64,000 bases of DNA, taken from positions 93,958 through 157,957 of the forward strand of contig PYJD01000031.1 in the NCBI GenBank assembly GCA_003635315.1. The letters run 5' to 3'. Under the pieces are notes generated by a model, which saw only the letters and a list, made by a program, of their open reading frames with translations, did not search any database and was not told where the DNA came from. Made by a program: the position numbers and the translations under genes. Numbering within the stretch: the first letter of the stretch is position 1; each line of letters starts with the position of its first letter. Below are positions 56,221-64,000 of this stretch, one piece after another. The stretch is from Candidatus Poribacteria bacterium. Its GTDB lineage: Bacteria > Poribacteria > WGA-4E > WGA-3G.

Positions 56221-56267
56221 AACTATAGTATAGTTTAATTTACAGAAATCATGTAGAATATTCTACA
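56221..56267. promoter_or_regulatory. Paired palindromes upstream of the phosphatase gene
   Basis: AACTATA-g-TATAGTT (56221-56235) and the perfect 16-base palindrome TGTAGAATATTCTACA (56252-56267), the second ending 22 bases before the preferred start. Both are operator-like for a dimeric repressor or activator. TACA...TGTA also occurs between them. The regulator is unknown. Confidence 0.5.
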
Positions 56268-56289
56268 AAATATTATGGTAGGTAGATGG

Positions 56290-58242
56290 ATGAATTACCT
56301 TTTTAAATCTCTAATGTTCATGTTGATGATTATTTTAACATCTGTTTCTGCTGATGCAATTACTTTCAGTACAATGGAATATCGTCCTGACATGTTGTTA
56401 TCAAATGAACCCAATGTTATCGGTTTTGAAGGCTCATCTGTGATAGTTGAATTTGAAACTATTATTGATGCACCCACCAGTGTTGTCTACTTCGGCGTTC
56501 CACACACAGAAGGTTTCTTGACAACACCCCGTTATCGTAAGAGTGCTTTGGGTATACATATTGATGAGAGGAAAACCGAGCATCAAGTCAAGATTGACGT
56601 ATCTAAACTTGAAGATGTTCATTACGATACAGGACTAATTGAAGGGAATGGTGGTACTATAGTTTATAGAATTGAGGTCTTTGATTCACGGGTCAATACG
56701 ACACGAGCGTATGATCGTAGATTGCGTTATAAAAGGGAAGGAGCACCAAAGACTGGAACATACACCACTCTTACAACTGTCACTGAAGGTCCATTTGTTG
56801 ATCTTCTAACTCAAAACTCTGCGGTTATATCATGGGAAACAGATAAACCTACTGAAGGAATTGTTAGGGTATATACTCAGGATAAGACCAATACCTTAAT
56901 TGAAAAGGAAGACTTTTACTCTAAAGAAGATAGTACAAAGCATGAGGTAACTGTGGCGAATCTTCAACCTGATTCAACCTATTTCTATCAAGTTTATACA
57001 GATGAGTTTTCCAGTACATATCCGTTCAAGACTGCCCCAATACCGGGGAATGCAGCCACATTCAAGTTTGGTTTTATGTCCGATTCACGTGCAGGTGTAG
57101 GAGGTGGAGAACGCGCTCAAAACGGGGTTAACGCAAAAGATTTAGGACGATTTGCTATAGAACTCTACACTAAGAGAGCGGATTTTGTTTGTTTTGGTGG
57201 GGATTTAATCAACGGGTATACATCCAACGTATGGGACTATACATCACAACTAAAAACTTGGAAACGAACAATCCAACCTGTTGGTGCACTTATCCCATTC
57301 TATGAATCCATTGGGAATCATGAACAAGTTGGAACATATTACAGAGTTAAAACTGTAGACATGAAACAGAATGAGAATTATATACAATTCGCTGGTACAG
57401 TTGGTGATGATAGTGCTGAAAGTATTTTCGCCAAAGAATTCGTAAATCCAATTGGGAGTATTTATGGACACGGCATTCCAGAACCTGAGAATAAATGGAG
57501 CTCAAACACAGCAGGTAAGGATGTTGGTCCAACCTATAAAGAGAATGTCTATTCCTTTAACTATGGTAGGATTCATTTTATATCTCTTAATAGCAATTAT
57601 TGGACAACAGGTTATCGGAGTCAAAGTAAATATGGGCAAAAATCACAAGATAAAGATGCGATAAATCTTGCACTGAATCTGTTTGGTGGAAACAGGGAAG
57701 GTTATTTGATGAATAACCAGATGGATTGGTTGAAAAAGGAATTAGATGCAGCACAAAACGATTCCAAAATCGACTGGATATTTATCATATTGCATGAACC
57801 CCCATTTCCCAATGGTGGACATGTAAAAGACGCCATGTATTGGGGAACACCTGGACAGGGTGAACTTGGTGGCTACAACAATAAAGACGTTCCTTTTGGG
57901 GATGTAATTGACATGCGGAATAGGTTTTGGACGGTTGTATCCAGTAAATCTAAAGTTTTAGGGGTTTTATGTGGGGATGAACACAACTATAGCAGAACAT
58001 TGATTGATTCATCACTCAATCCAGATTTTGAATATCCCGTATGGCAAATTATTAGTGGTGGTTGTGGAGCACCTTATTATGTTCAAGATAAATCCGTGCC
58101 TTGGGTAGAACATGTAAAAGCATTTACTATTGATAAACACTTCTGTGTATTTTCTGTAGATAAGCAACAGATCGGATTGGAAGTATATAATGACAATAGT
58201 CAACTCTTAGATAGTATACTTGATTTAACAACAATTCGATAA
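56290..58242 (+). CDS. Secreted purple-acid-phosphatase-like metallophosphoesterase
   Basis: 650 residues from ATG 56290 (an upstream in-frame ATG at 56275 has no ribosome site). Signal peptide FKSLMFMLMIILTSVSADA, then a fibronectin-III-like purple-acid-phosphatase N-domain (SAVISWETDKPTEGIVRV, VANLQPDSTYFYQVYT), then a calcineurin-type catalytic domain with the metal ligands in order: FMSDSRAG, FGGDLINGY, ESIGNHEQ, ILHEPPF, GVLCGDEHNYSRT. Such enzymes release phosphate from organic esters outside the cell, although some members have other substrates. Lying just upstream of the pst operon on the same strand, a phosphate-scavenging role fits. Confidence 0.9.
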   Translation: MNYLFKSLMFMLMIILTSVSADAITFSTMEYRPDMLLSNEPNVIGFEGSSVIVEFETIIDAPTSVVYFGVPHTEGFLTTPRYRKSALGIHIDERKTEHQVKIDVSKLEDVHYDTGLIEGNGGTIVYRIEVFDSRVNTTRAYDRRLRYKREGAPKTGTYTTLTTVTEGPFVDLLTQNSAVISWETDKPTEGIVRVYTQDKTNTLIEKEDFYSKEDSTKHEVTVANLQPDSTYFYQVYTDEFSSTYPFKTAPIPGNAATFKFGFMSDSRAGVGGGERAQNGVNAKDLGRFAIELYTKRADFVCFGGDLINGYTSNVWDYTSQLKTWKRTIQPVGALIPFYESIGNHEQVGTYYRVKTVDMKQNENYIQFAGTVGDDSAESIFAKEFVNPIGSIYGHGIPEPENKWSSNTAGKDVGPTYKENVYSFNYGRIHFISLNSNYWTTGYRSQSKYGQKSQDKDAINLALNLFGGNREGYLMNNQMDWLKKELDAAQNDSKIDWIFIILHEPPFPNGGHVKDAMYWGTPGQGELGGYNNKDVPFGDVIDMRNRFWTVVSSKSKVLGVLCGDEHNYSRTLIDSSLNPDFEYPVWQIISGGCGAPYYVQDKSVPWVEHVKAFTIDKHFCVFSVDKQQIGLEVYNDNSQLLDSILDLTTIR

Positions 58243-58336
58243 GATACTATTTTAGAGAGTATTGTATCATGTACTTAACCGATCTGTATGACACCCATAT
58301 GTCATAATCATTCAATTTATCTATACCATCTATAAA

Positions 58337-58453
58337 TAATTCCATTTCTATTAATTTTTGTTCCATTTTCTATTGTTAGAAATGAATCGGAAAGTGGCAC
58401 AAACTGACAGTTTATGCTACAAAGAGAGACATTATATATCAAAAATGGTATAA
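58337..58453. repeat. Short inverted-end element upstream of pstS
   Basis: Ends AATTCCATTTCTATTAA and TCAAAAATGGTATAA, interior TTTTTGTTCCAT, GTGGCACAAACT and AGTTTATGCTACAAA, matching the element at 52611-52729. It lies 86 bases upstream of the pstS start, within the likely promoter region. TATAAT at 58492-58497 is a possible -10 box downstream of it, without a good -35. Confidence 0.8.
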
Positions 58454-58538
58454 ATACATAGTATTGTCTAATTTTCGTAACAATTGTTTGTTATAATACT
58501 GTACATAGAATTATTCTCATAGGTGTAATTTAATTGAT

Positions 58539-59453
58539 ATGTATTTCAGAAAAAATCTGATTATTTTCATTAATCTTATTGCATTTGTATGCATTAACAT
58601 TTTATTTGGTTGCTCTTCAAATTCCGTTGGTGATAGTGGATCACAAAACACAAAACGTTCCATAATCAGAAATAAGGGTTCGGATACAATGGTAAATTTA
58701 GCTCAGGCTTGGGCTGAGGAATTTAATGATCTATCCTCCACTATTTCAGTTGAAGTGGCAGGGGGAGGTTCAGGTACAGGCGTTGCAGCATTAATCAACG
58801 GAACAGTAGATATCGCAAACTGCAGTAGACAAATTAAAGAAAAAGAGAAGCAGTTGTCATTGGAAAACACAGGTAAAGAACCCATAGAATATATTGTCGG
58901 TTATGATGCATTGGCTGTATATGTCCATAAAGATAATCCAATATCACAAGTTACAATAGGGCAACTCGCTGAGATTTATGGAGAAGATGGGGGGATTACG
59001 AAGTGGAAGCAACTTGATGTAGCAAATTCTAAATGTAAAAGTGATAAGATAATACGTATTAGTCGGCAATCCAACTCTGGTACATTTTTTTATTTTAGAG
59101 AAGCACTTTTAGGTGAACACCGTGATTTTGAATTAGGTTCATTGGACTTACACGGATCAAAGGATGTTGTAGAGGTAGTCGGACGTACCCCGTGTGCCAT
59201 CGGTTATAGCGGTATGGGATATGCTACCGAACATGTGAAAATGTTGAAAGTTTCCATAGACGAGAATGCCCCCTATTATGCCCCGAACCTTGACAATGTA
59301 ATTGCCAAAACATACCCTATCGCACGACCATTGTACATGTATTCACTTGGGGTGCCAAATGGAGCTGCAAAAGAATACCTTGATTGGATCTTATCTGATG
59401 ATGGTCAAAAAATCGTTGAAAAACTTGGGTTTGTACCTCTAACAAAGAATTAA
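58539..59453 (+). CDS. pstS: Phosphate ABC transporter substrate-binding protein PstS
   Basis: 304-residue lipoprotein: signal IAFVCINILFGCSSNS with a lipobox ending at Cys 25. The phosphate-binding segments are present: NKGSDTMVNLAQAWAEEF, AGGGSGTGVAALINGTVDIA, IRISRQSNSGTFFYFREALL and RTPCAIGYSGMGYA. It binds orthophosphate in the periplasm and delivers it to PstC/PstA. First gene of the pst operon. Ribosome site is weak (AGGTG about 15 bases upstream). Confidence 0.95.
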   Translation: MYFRKNLIIFINLIAFVCINILFGCSSNSVGDSGSQNTKRSIIRNKGSDTMVNLAQAWAEEFNDLSSTISVEVAGGGSGTGVAALINGTVDIANCSRQIKEKEKQLSLENTGKEPIEYIVGYDALAVYVHKDNPISQVTIGQLAEIYGEDGGITKWKQLDVANSKCKSDKIIRISRQSNSGTFFYFREALLGEHRDFELGSLDLHGSKDVVEVVGRTPCAIGYSGMGYATEHVKMLKVSIDENAPYYAPNLDNVIAKTYPIARPLYMYSLGVPNGAAKEYLDWILSDDGQKIVEKLGFVPLTKN

Positions 59454-59506
59454 TAGCTCCTGCACATTTACATATAGACAAAATGGATCTCAATAGATAG
59501 AACTTA

Positions 59507-60409
59507 ATGCGTATACAACCAAATAAAGCAACCAATCGACCCTTTTCTGAAACAGTCATAGAGCTTTTCATTCGACTCTGTGGTATCAGTTCAATTCTAT
59601 TTGTATTTGGTATTTTCTTTTTTGTATTTAAAGAAGGTGCAAGTTTTCTATTTAACGGATTGAATCTATCGGAATTTTTATCAAGTGAAGAATGGTATCC
59701 GACATCACTAAACAACAAAAGGTATGGGACTTTAGCATTAATTTTAGGAACATTTGGTGTGACATCCTTAGCGATGTTAATGGCAGTTCCATTCGGACTT
59801 GGTGCAGCAATTTTTGTCTCAGAATTCTGTTCTCCAAAATTAAGAGAGACATTCAAAATAGTTATAGAATTTCTGGCTGCTATACCTTCGGTTGTTTGGG
59901 GTTTCATAGGTTTGACATTGATGAATCAACTGATTATCCAAGTATTTAATGCTCCCATCGGGTTGACTATGCTCAACGGTAGTATTATGCTTGCTTTAAT
60001 GAGTGTCCCCATCATAGTGTCAATTGCAGAAGATTCATTAAAAGCGGTACCCGATTCCTATCGTGAAGCAGCCGAGGCACTTGGGGCAACAAAATGGCAG
60101 GTAATCTACCGCGTCTTGTTACCCGCAGCAAAAAATGGTTTATTGGCAGCAGTTTTACTTGGAGCAGCCAGATCTATTGGAGAGACAATGGCGGTATTAA
60201 TGGCAACAGGTCACTCAGTGAATATTCCCACAAGTCCATTATCTTGGATACGCACATTGACTGCTACCATTGCTGCAGAATTAGGAGAGGTTGCAAGAGG
60301 AGGAGAACATTATCAAGTTCTATTCATCATCGGTATCCTTCTCTTTACCATCACATTCATTGTGAATTTGATTGCAGATTTAGTTATCAAGGGAATACGA
60401 CAAGGTTAA
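59507..60409 (+). CDS. pstC: Phosphate ABC transporter permease PstC
   Basis: 300-residue inner-membrane permease with about six spans. The EAA loop reads SYREAAEALGATKWQVIYRV followed by LLPAAKNGLLAAVLLGAARS, characteristic of PstC. VEFLAAIPSVVWGFIGL is also typical. Forms the channel with PstA. 53 bases after pstS and 22 before pstA. Ribosome site is not obvious. Confidence 0.95.
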   Translation: MRIQPNKATNRPFSETVIELFIRLCGISSILFVFGIFFFVFKEGASFLFNGLNLSEFLSSEEWYPTSLNNKRYGTLALILGTFGVTSLAMLMAVPFGLGAAIFVSEFCSPKLRETFKIVIEFLAAIPSVVWGFIGLTLMNQLIIQVFNAPIGLTMLNGSIMLALMSVPIIVSIAEDSLKAVPDSYREAAEALGATKWQVIYRVLLPAAKNGLLAAVLLGAARSIGETMAVLMATGHSVNIPTSPLSWIRTLTATIAAELGEVARGGEHYQVLFIIGILLFTITFIVNLIADLVIKGIRQG

Positions 60410-60431
60410 ACCTTAGATATATTTGTAGATT

Positions 60432-61349
60432 ATGGATGTAAATACCAACGTTTCAGCAGAAGTGATTTTCACAGAATCTCAAATAGGAAGACGTAACAGA
60501 CGCATCGAAAATGGTGTGAAGGTATTCTTCTTGATAATGACCTGTTTGATGATCTTACCACTTCTGTTAATTATCGGATACCTTTTCTATAAAGCATTTC
60601 CCGGCTTGTCATTCGAGTTTTTATTCACAAATCCAAAAGACAATATGCGTGCAGGGGGTGTATGGGCACCGTTTTTAGGTACAATTTATTTGGTTGTCGT
60701 ATCCCTTTTGGTAGCTGCTCCAATTGGTGTTTTCGCTGCAGTCTACCTCAATGAGTATGCAAGAGACAATTGGTTTACGCGTATTGTGAATCTTGCTGTA
60801 GTGAATCTTGCTGGTGTACCAAGTATCGTACATGCCTTATTTGGAGTAGGAGCGTTTGTATTATACGCAGGTCTTGGTGAATCTATTTTGGCGGCTTCAC
60901 TCACATTAGCCATTATGACCCTCCCTGTCATCATTGCCAGTACGAAGGAGGCTTTAAATGCTATCCCCATGTCCTTCAGAGAGGCATGTTGGAATTTAGG
61001 TGCAACCCGTTGGCAGACTATACGACGGATTGTTCTGCCAAATTCGATTAGTGGTATATTGACAGGTGTAATCTTACAAGTTTCACGTGCGGCTGGTGAA
61101 ACAGCACCCATCATGTTTACAGGAGCAGTATTCTATAAAGCTATTACTGAAGGGAATCTATTTGCTTATAAGATAACTGACCAGTGTATGGCACTCTCAC
61201 TACATCTTTATACAATTTCTACACAAGTCCCAGATGTATCTGATGTAATACCGTATGGCACTGCCATTGTACTTGTGGGTAGTGTTCTTTTCGTCAATGC
61301 AGCAGCAATTTGTATACGAGTGTATCTTAGAACTCGGAAGAAATGGTAA
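60432..61349 (+). CDS. pstA: Phosphate ABC transporter permease PstA
   Basis: 305-residue permease, partner of PstC. EAA loop SFREACWNLGATRWQTIRRI, then VLPNSISGILTGVILQVSRA and AAGETAPIMFTGAVF, all PstA hallmarks. LAGVPSIVHALFGVGAF is the usual membrane segment. N-terminal hydrophilic extension of about 30 residues. In most bacteria pstB follows directly, but here one or two potassium-channel frames intervene. Confidence 0.95.
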   Translation: MDVNTNVSAEVIFTESQIGRRNRRIENGVKVFFLIMTCLMILPLLLIIGYLFYKAFPGLSFEFLFTNPKDNMRAGGVWAPFLGTIYLVVVSLLVAAPIGVFAAVYLNEYARDNWFTRIVNLAVVNLAGVPSIVHALFGVGAFVLYAGLGESILAASLTLAIMTLPVIIASTKEALNAIPMSFREACWNLGATRWQTIRRIVLPNSISGILTGVILQVSRAAGETAPIMFTGAVFYKAITEGNLFAYKITDQCMALSLHLYTISTQVPDVSDVIPYGTAIVLVGSVLFVNAAAICIRVYLRTRKKW

Positions 61350-61417
61350 TCCATATACATACAATTATTATAAACATCCCAATACAGGTATTATAAACAT
61401 CCCAATACAGGCTTCAG

Positions 61418-62179
61418 ATGAATAACAGTCTTAACACCGAACAAAATAATAATAAACAGGGATTGTCAGGAATAGTTGAAAATACAATATTTAATGTTAT
61501 TATTCAACTACTCATTCTCGCTTCGGCAATCGCCTTTGTACTTGAAACTGAGCCAGAATTAGAAGAATATAAATTCTACTTTCTTATAGCGGATTGGTCT
61601 TTTCTCATCTTGTTTACGATAGAGTACGTATTACGCATATATTCTGCTCCAGATAAGAAAGCATTCATCTTTAGTTTTTTCGGTTTAGTTGACCTGATTG
61701 CAATCCTACCCTCGCTTGTATTAATTCCAGGATTGGGACACCTACCCGGCTTTCATGTCCTACGTATTCTAAGATTCTTACGTGTTTTCAGAATTTTTAA
61801 AGCAACGCGTTTTATTTTAGCAGTAGATAGAATGATAGAGGCATTAGGTGAGGTAAAAAGGGAACTCCTTGCGCTTGTGATTTTATCAACCATGATGGTT
61901 TATCTGTCTGCATGTGGTATCTACTACTTTGAAAAAGTGGCTCAACCTGAGCATTTTGGTACAATTCCAAAATCTATGTGGTGGGCAATTGTATCCCTCA
62001 CAACTATCGGTTATGGTGATGTGTATCCAGTAACACCTGGAGGGAAGGTCTTCACTGCCTTTGTTGCATTAATTGGAGTTGGTTTAATTGCTATTCCGTC
62101 TGGATTATTAGCCTCTGTACTAACGGAAGCACGTGTGGAGGAAAGATTGGAGGAGGAACATGAAAATAGGGATAGTTAA
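61418..62179 (+). CDS. Voltage-gated-type potassium channel (six-transmembrane)
   Basis: 253 residues with six membrane segments. S4-like helix with spaced Arg: VLRILRFLRVFRIFKATRFI. Pore helix and selectivity filter intact: WWAIVSLTTIGYGDVYPVTP. The C-terminus is acidic (RVEERLEEEHENRD). Predicted K+-selective channel, possibly balancing charge or membrane potential during phosphate uptake, though this is inferred only from its location inside the pst operon. The preceding gap has a short direct repeat (ATTATAAACATCCCAATACA twice). Confidence 0.92.
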   Translation: MNNSLNTEQNNNKQGLSGIVENTIFNVIIQLLILASAIAFVLETEPELEEYKFYFLIADWSFLILFTIEYVLRIYSAPDKKAFIFSFFGLVDLIAILPSLVLIPGLGHLPGFHVLRILRFLRVFRIFKATRFILAVDRMIEALGEVKRELLALVILSTMMVYLSACGIYYFEKVAQPEHFGTIPKSMWWAIVSLTTIGYGDVYPVTPGGKVFTAFVALIGVGLIAIPSGLLASVLTEARVEERLEEEHENRDS

Positions 62180-62506
62180 TCTACCATTTCTAAGAATAAC
62201 CATAGCTTTGGTTGTTATTTCATTTGTAATTGTATTTCTCTCGGCATGTGGTATTTTTTTTTTGAAAAAGATATACAACCCGGCGTATTTGGTTCTGTAT
62301 TCAGGACTATCACCCATACTTTTTTGATATATACGACTATTGGTTATGCAAATACTGTTCCTGTTACAATAGGTGGTATAATTATTAGTTCCTTAGTTGC
62401 AATTGTTGGTACTATTGTCGGAATACTGTTTTTAGTAAACGTAATCATTGGTATATTACGAACTTGTTCAATAATACGTCGAAAAACAGAGAAACTTTTT
62501 GGTTAA
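62160..62506 (+). pseudogene. Second channel pore module, frame broken at a T10 run
   Basis: ATG 62160 follows GGAGGAGGAAC and overlaps the end of the upstream channel by 20 bases. The frame reads MKIGIVNLPF ... FLSACGIFF, then leaves the family at a run of ten T (62254-62263). The other frame continues FEKDIQPGVFGSVFRTITHT, YTTIGYANTVPVTIGG, matching the upstream channel's YLSACGIYYFEK ... LTTIGYGDVYPVTPGG. So one pore module is split by a homopolymer length change. The filter is GYAN rather than GYGD, and S1-S4 are absent. It may be a decayed duplicate, a sequencing error, or read by slippage. Confidence 0.75.
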
Positions 62507-62522
62507 GTGCGTAAGGGGAATA

Positions 62523-63278
62523 GTGAGAAACAAAATTGAGATAGAAGACCTTAAGGTTCATTATGGAGATATACCTGCACTCAATGGCATATCTTTAAAT
62601 GTCGTTGAGAATGAAATACTTGGGATCATCGGTCCAGCACAATCTGGAAAAACTACACTATTGAAAGTAATTAACCGAACGCTTGAATTAACACAAGGGG
62701 TAACGATAGAAGGTTCGGTAAGACTTGACGGAATTGATGTCAATTCAATTGGGGATGTCTACGGATTACGGAAAAGAATTGGTATGGTGTTACCTTTACC
62801 TGTTGGTTTGCCTCTGTCAATTTACGATAACGTAGCCTTTGCACCCAGAACTTCTGGACTGCGAAACAAAGCTGAATTAGATGTTATCGTTGAACGATGC
62901 CTACAACAAGCTGCCTTATGGGATGAAGTTAAGGATAGATTAGATTCATTAGGAACAAAATTATCCGGAGGTCAACAACAAAGATTGACGATCGCAAGGG
63001 CACTTTCTCACCAACCAGAGATTCTATGCTTGGATGAATTCTCTATTGCTGTTGATCCAATTACAACCATGCGTATTGAAGAAGTACTGAAATCTCTAAA
63101 AAATGAGATGACTATTCTTCTTGTAACGAATCTTGTTCAACAGGCAAAAAGGTTAGCAAATCGTACAGCATTTATGCTAAATGGTGACCTTGTAGAAATT
63201 GATGACACAGAAGTGATCTTTTCTGATAACCCCACCCAACAATCAACTTACGATTATATCAACGGTAATTTTGGGTAG
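62523..63278 (+). CDS. pstB: PstB-type ABC ATPase 1, degenerate Q-loop and H-switch
   Basis: 251 residues from GTG 62523, preceded by TAAGGGGAATA. TTG at 62499 would overlap the previous frame and has no site. Walker A is intact (GPAQSGKTT, about 37-45), signature intact (LSGGQQQR), Walker B LCLDEFSIAVD keeps Asp-Glu. But where PstB has FQKPNPFPMSIYDN, this reads LPLPVGLPLSIYDN without the Q-loop Gln, and where PstB has VTHNMQQA this has VTNLVQQA, lacking the switch His. Its signature is thus complete while its own ATP site is altered, the opposite of the next gene. Confidence 0.88.
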   Translation: MRNKIEIEDLKVHYGDIPALNGISLNVVENEILGIIGPAQSGKTTLLKVINRTLELTQGVTIEGSVRLDGIDVNSIGDVYGLRKRIGMVLPLPVGLPLSIYDNVAFAPRTSGLRNKAELDVIVERCLQQAALWDEVKDRLDSLGTKLSGGQQQRLTIARALSHQPEILCLDEFSIAVDPITTMRIEEVLKSLKNEMTILLVTNLVQQAKRLANRTAFMLNGDLVEIDDTEVIFSDNPTQQSTYDYINGNFG

Positions 63279-63322
63279 CATAATAGTTTATCATTGCAAA
63301 TCTGAAGTGGAAATTAGAACAA

Positions 63323-64000
63323 TTGGATACAAATAACTACTGTATTGAAACAGAAAATCTTAATCTATGGTATGGAGATTTCCAAGCCTTAATAGATGTC
63401 AATGTAAGAATCCCTGAAGGACAGATTACGTCACTAATTGGTCCATCCGGTTGTGGTAAGACGACACTGCTCAGATGTTTTAATCGGGTAAATGAACGGT
63501 ACGGAAACGTCACAACTGAAGGAGAGATACATATTTTAGGGAAGAACATCTACGATCCGGATGTTTCACTCTTAGAATTAAGAAAAACCGTCGGTATGGT
63601 GTTTCAAAGACCAAATCCACTACCTATTTCTGTGTATGATAACATTCTATTCGGTATTCGCATTCATTCACCATTTAGAAGCCTAACACGGTCCCAATCA
63701 GATGAAATCGTTGAGGAAGCACTTACATCCGTCTTTCTGTGGGAGGATTTAAAGGACAATCTAAAGACTAAAGCGACTACACTCCAATTAGAGCAACAGC
63801 AGAAACTCTGTATTGCGAGACTCTTACCACTTAAACCGAAGGTCATCCTTATGGATGAACCATGTTCAGCTCTTGATGCGAAAGGAACAGAAGCAGTCGA
63901 AGAACTGATGTCTATCCTTGAGGGTACATTTACATTCTTAATAGTCACGCATAATATGGCACAGGCACGACGGGTAAGTAAGGAGTGTATTTTTATGTTT
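63323..64000 (+). CDS. pstB: PstB-type ABC ATPase 2, degenerate signature motif, 3' end beyond window
   Basis: The first 226 codons of a second PstB. There is no ATG. TTG 63323 (weak GGA upstream) gives MDTNNYCIETENLNLWYGDF, aligned with PstB starts. Walker A GPSGCGKTT, Q-loop MVFQRPNPLPISVYDN, Walker B VILMDEPCSALD and H-switch VTHNMAQAR are all canonical. The ABC signature, expected as LSGGQQQR, reads LQLEQQQK, so the part that closes the partner's ATP site is lost. It follows ATPase 1 after 44 bases. If the two form a heterodimer, one composite site is canonical and the other degenerate. Confidence 0.88.
   Translation, partial: MDTNNYCIETENLNLWYGDFQALIDVNVRIPEGQITSLIGPSGCGKTTLLRCFNRVNERYGNVTTEGEIHILGKNIYDPDVSLLELRKTVGMVFQRPNPLPISVYDNILFGIRIHSPFRSLTRSQSDEIVEEALTSVFLWEDLKDNLKTKATTLQLEQQQKLCIARLLPLKPKVILMDEPCSALDAKGTEAVEELMSILEGTFTFLIVTHNMAQARRVSKECIFMF

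Noticed and set aside
58280..58310. Pho box upstream of pstS (ATGACAcccatatGTCAT)
   Set aside because: It is an inverted repeat, whereas Pho boxes are direct CTGTCAT-type repeats, and it lies upstream of the inserted element, far from the start.

Overview
The window looks like a Candidatus Poribacteria genome or a close FCB/PVC-side relative. This is inferred from family content, since no rRNA or other marker lies inside. The pointers are a run of secreted WD40 proteins ending in dockerin repeats plus a type-IX-like C-terminal domain (PNPFNPETWIPYQL...YWDGKN...VASG), PhyH-type and other Fe(II)/2-oxoglutarate oxygenases, and AT-rich DNA with many short palindromic repeats.

Layout. 1-1323: 5' part of a polytopic membrane protein (minus strand). 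1535-8023: a 2162-residue SprA-like outer-membrane translocon protein. 8059-11436: a thiamin operon (thiX/thiY-like transporter parts, thiO, thiS) behind a clear TPP riboswitch with two terminator-like hairpins. 11528-13630: phnY-phnZ (oxidative 2-aminoethylphosphonate cleavage) plus an alpha/beta hydrolase. 13783-38856: nine tandem minus-strand genes for secreted WD40-dockerin proteins. Eight of them alternate strictly between two subtypes (A and B), and the ninth, most upstream, also carries a cohesin-like domain. 40843-47409: a 2OG oxygenase, a MoxR ATPase, a MocA-like nucleotidyltransferase, a YdjY-acylphosphatase fusion, and a 1003-residue protein ending in an Eis-like GNAT-GNAT-SCP2 module. 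49236-55953: nucleoside hydrolase, small lipoprotein, M32 carboxypeptidase, two MscS channels, CorA. 56290-64000: a purple-acid-phosphatase-like enzyme and a pst phosphate operon (pstS, pstC, pstA, a K+ channel, a broken second channel, and two divergent pstB ATPases, the second cut by the window end).

How genes work together. SprA and the nine proteins with sorting-type C-termini suggest a type-IX-like export route and its cargo. Cohesin and dockerins in the same array suggest non-covalent assembly at the cell surface. PhnY/PhnZ, the phosphatase and Pst form a phosphorus-scavenging theme. The two PstB proteins have complementary motif losses, which predicts an asymmetric heterodimer.

The gene-poor stretches (34.7-35.9, 38.9-40.8, 47.4-49.2, 50.7-51.0 kb) are not empty. 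They hold nested small repeats: elements bounded by inverted TATACCATTTCTAA-like ends, REP-like palindromes, and a 33-34 bp hairpin unit whose stem sequence changes between copies with pairing preserved, while the flanks (AATCAACG / CGGG) and the 7-nt loop stay nearly constant. Copies with and without the unit occur in this same window. I saw no tRNA, rRNA, CRISPR array, transposase or integrase.
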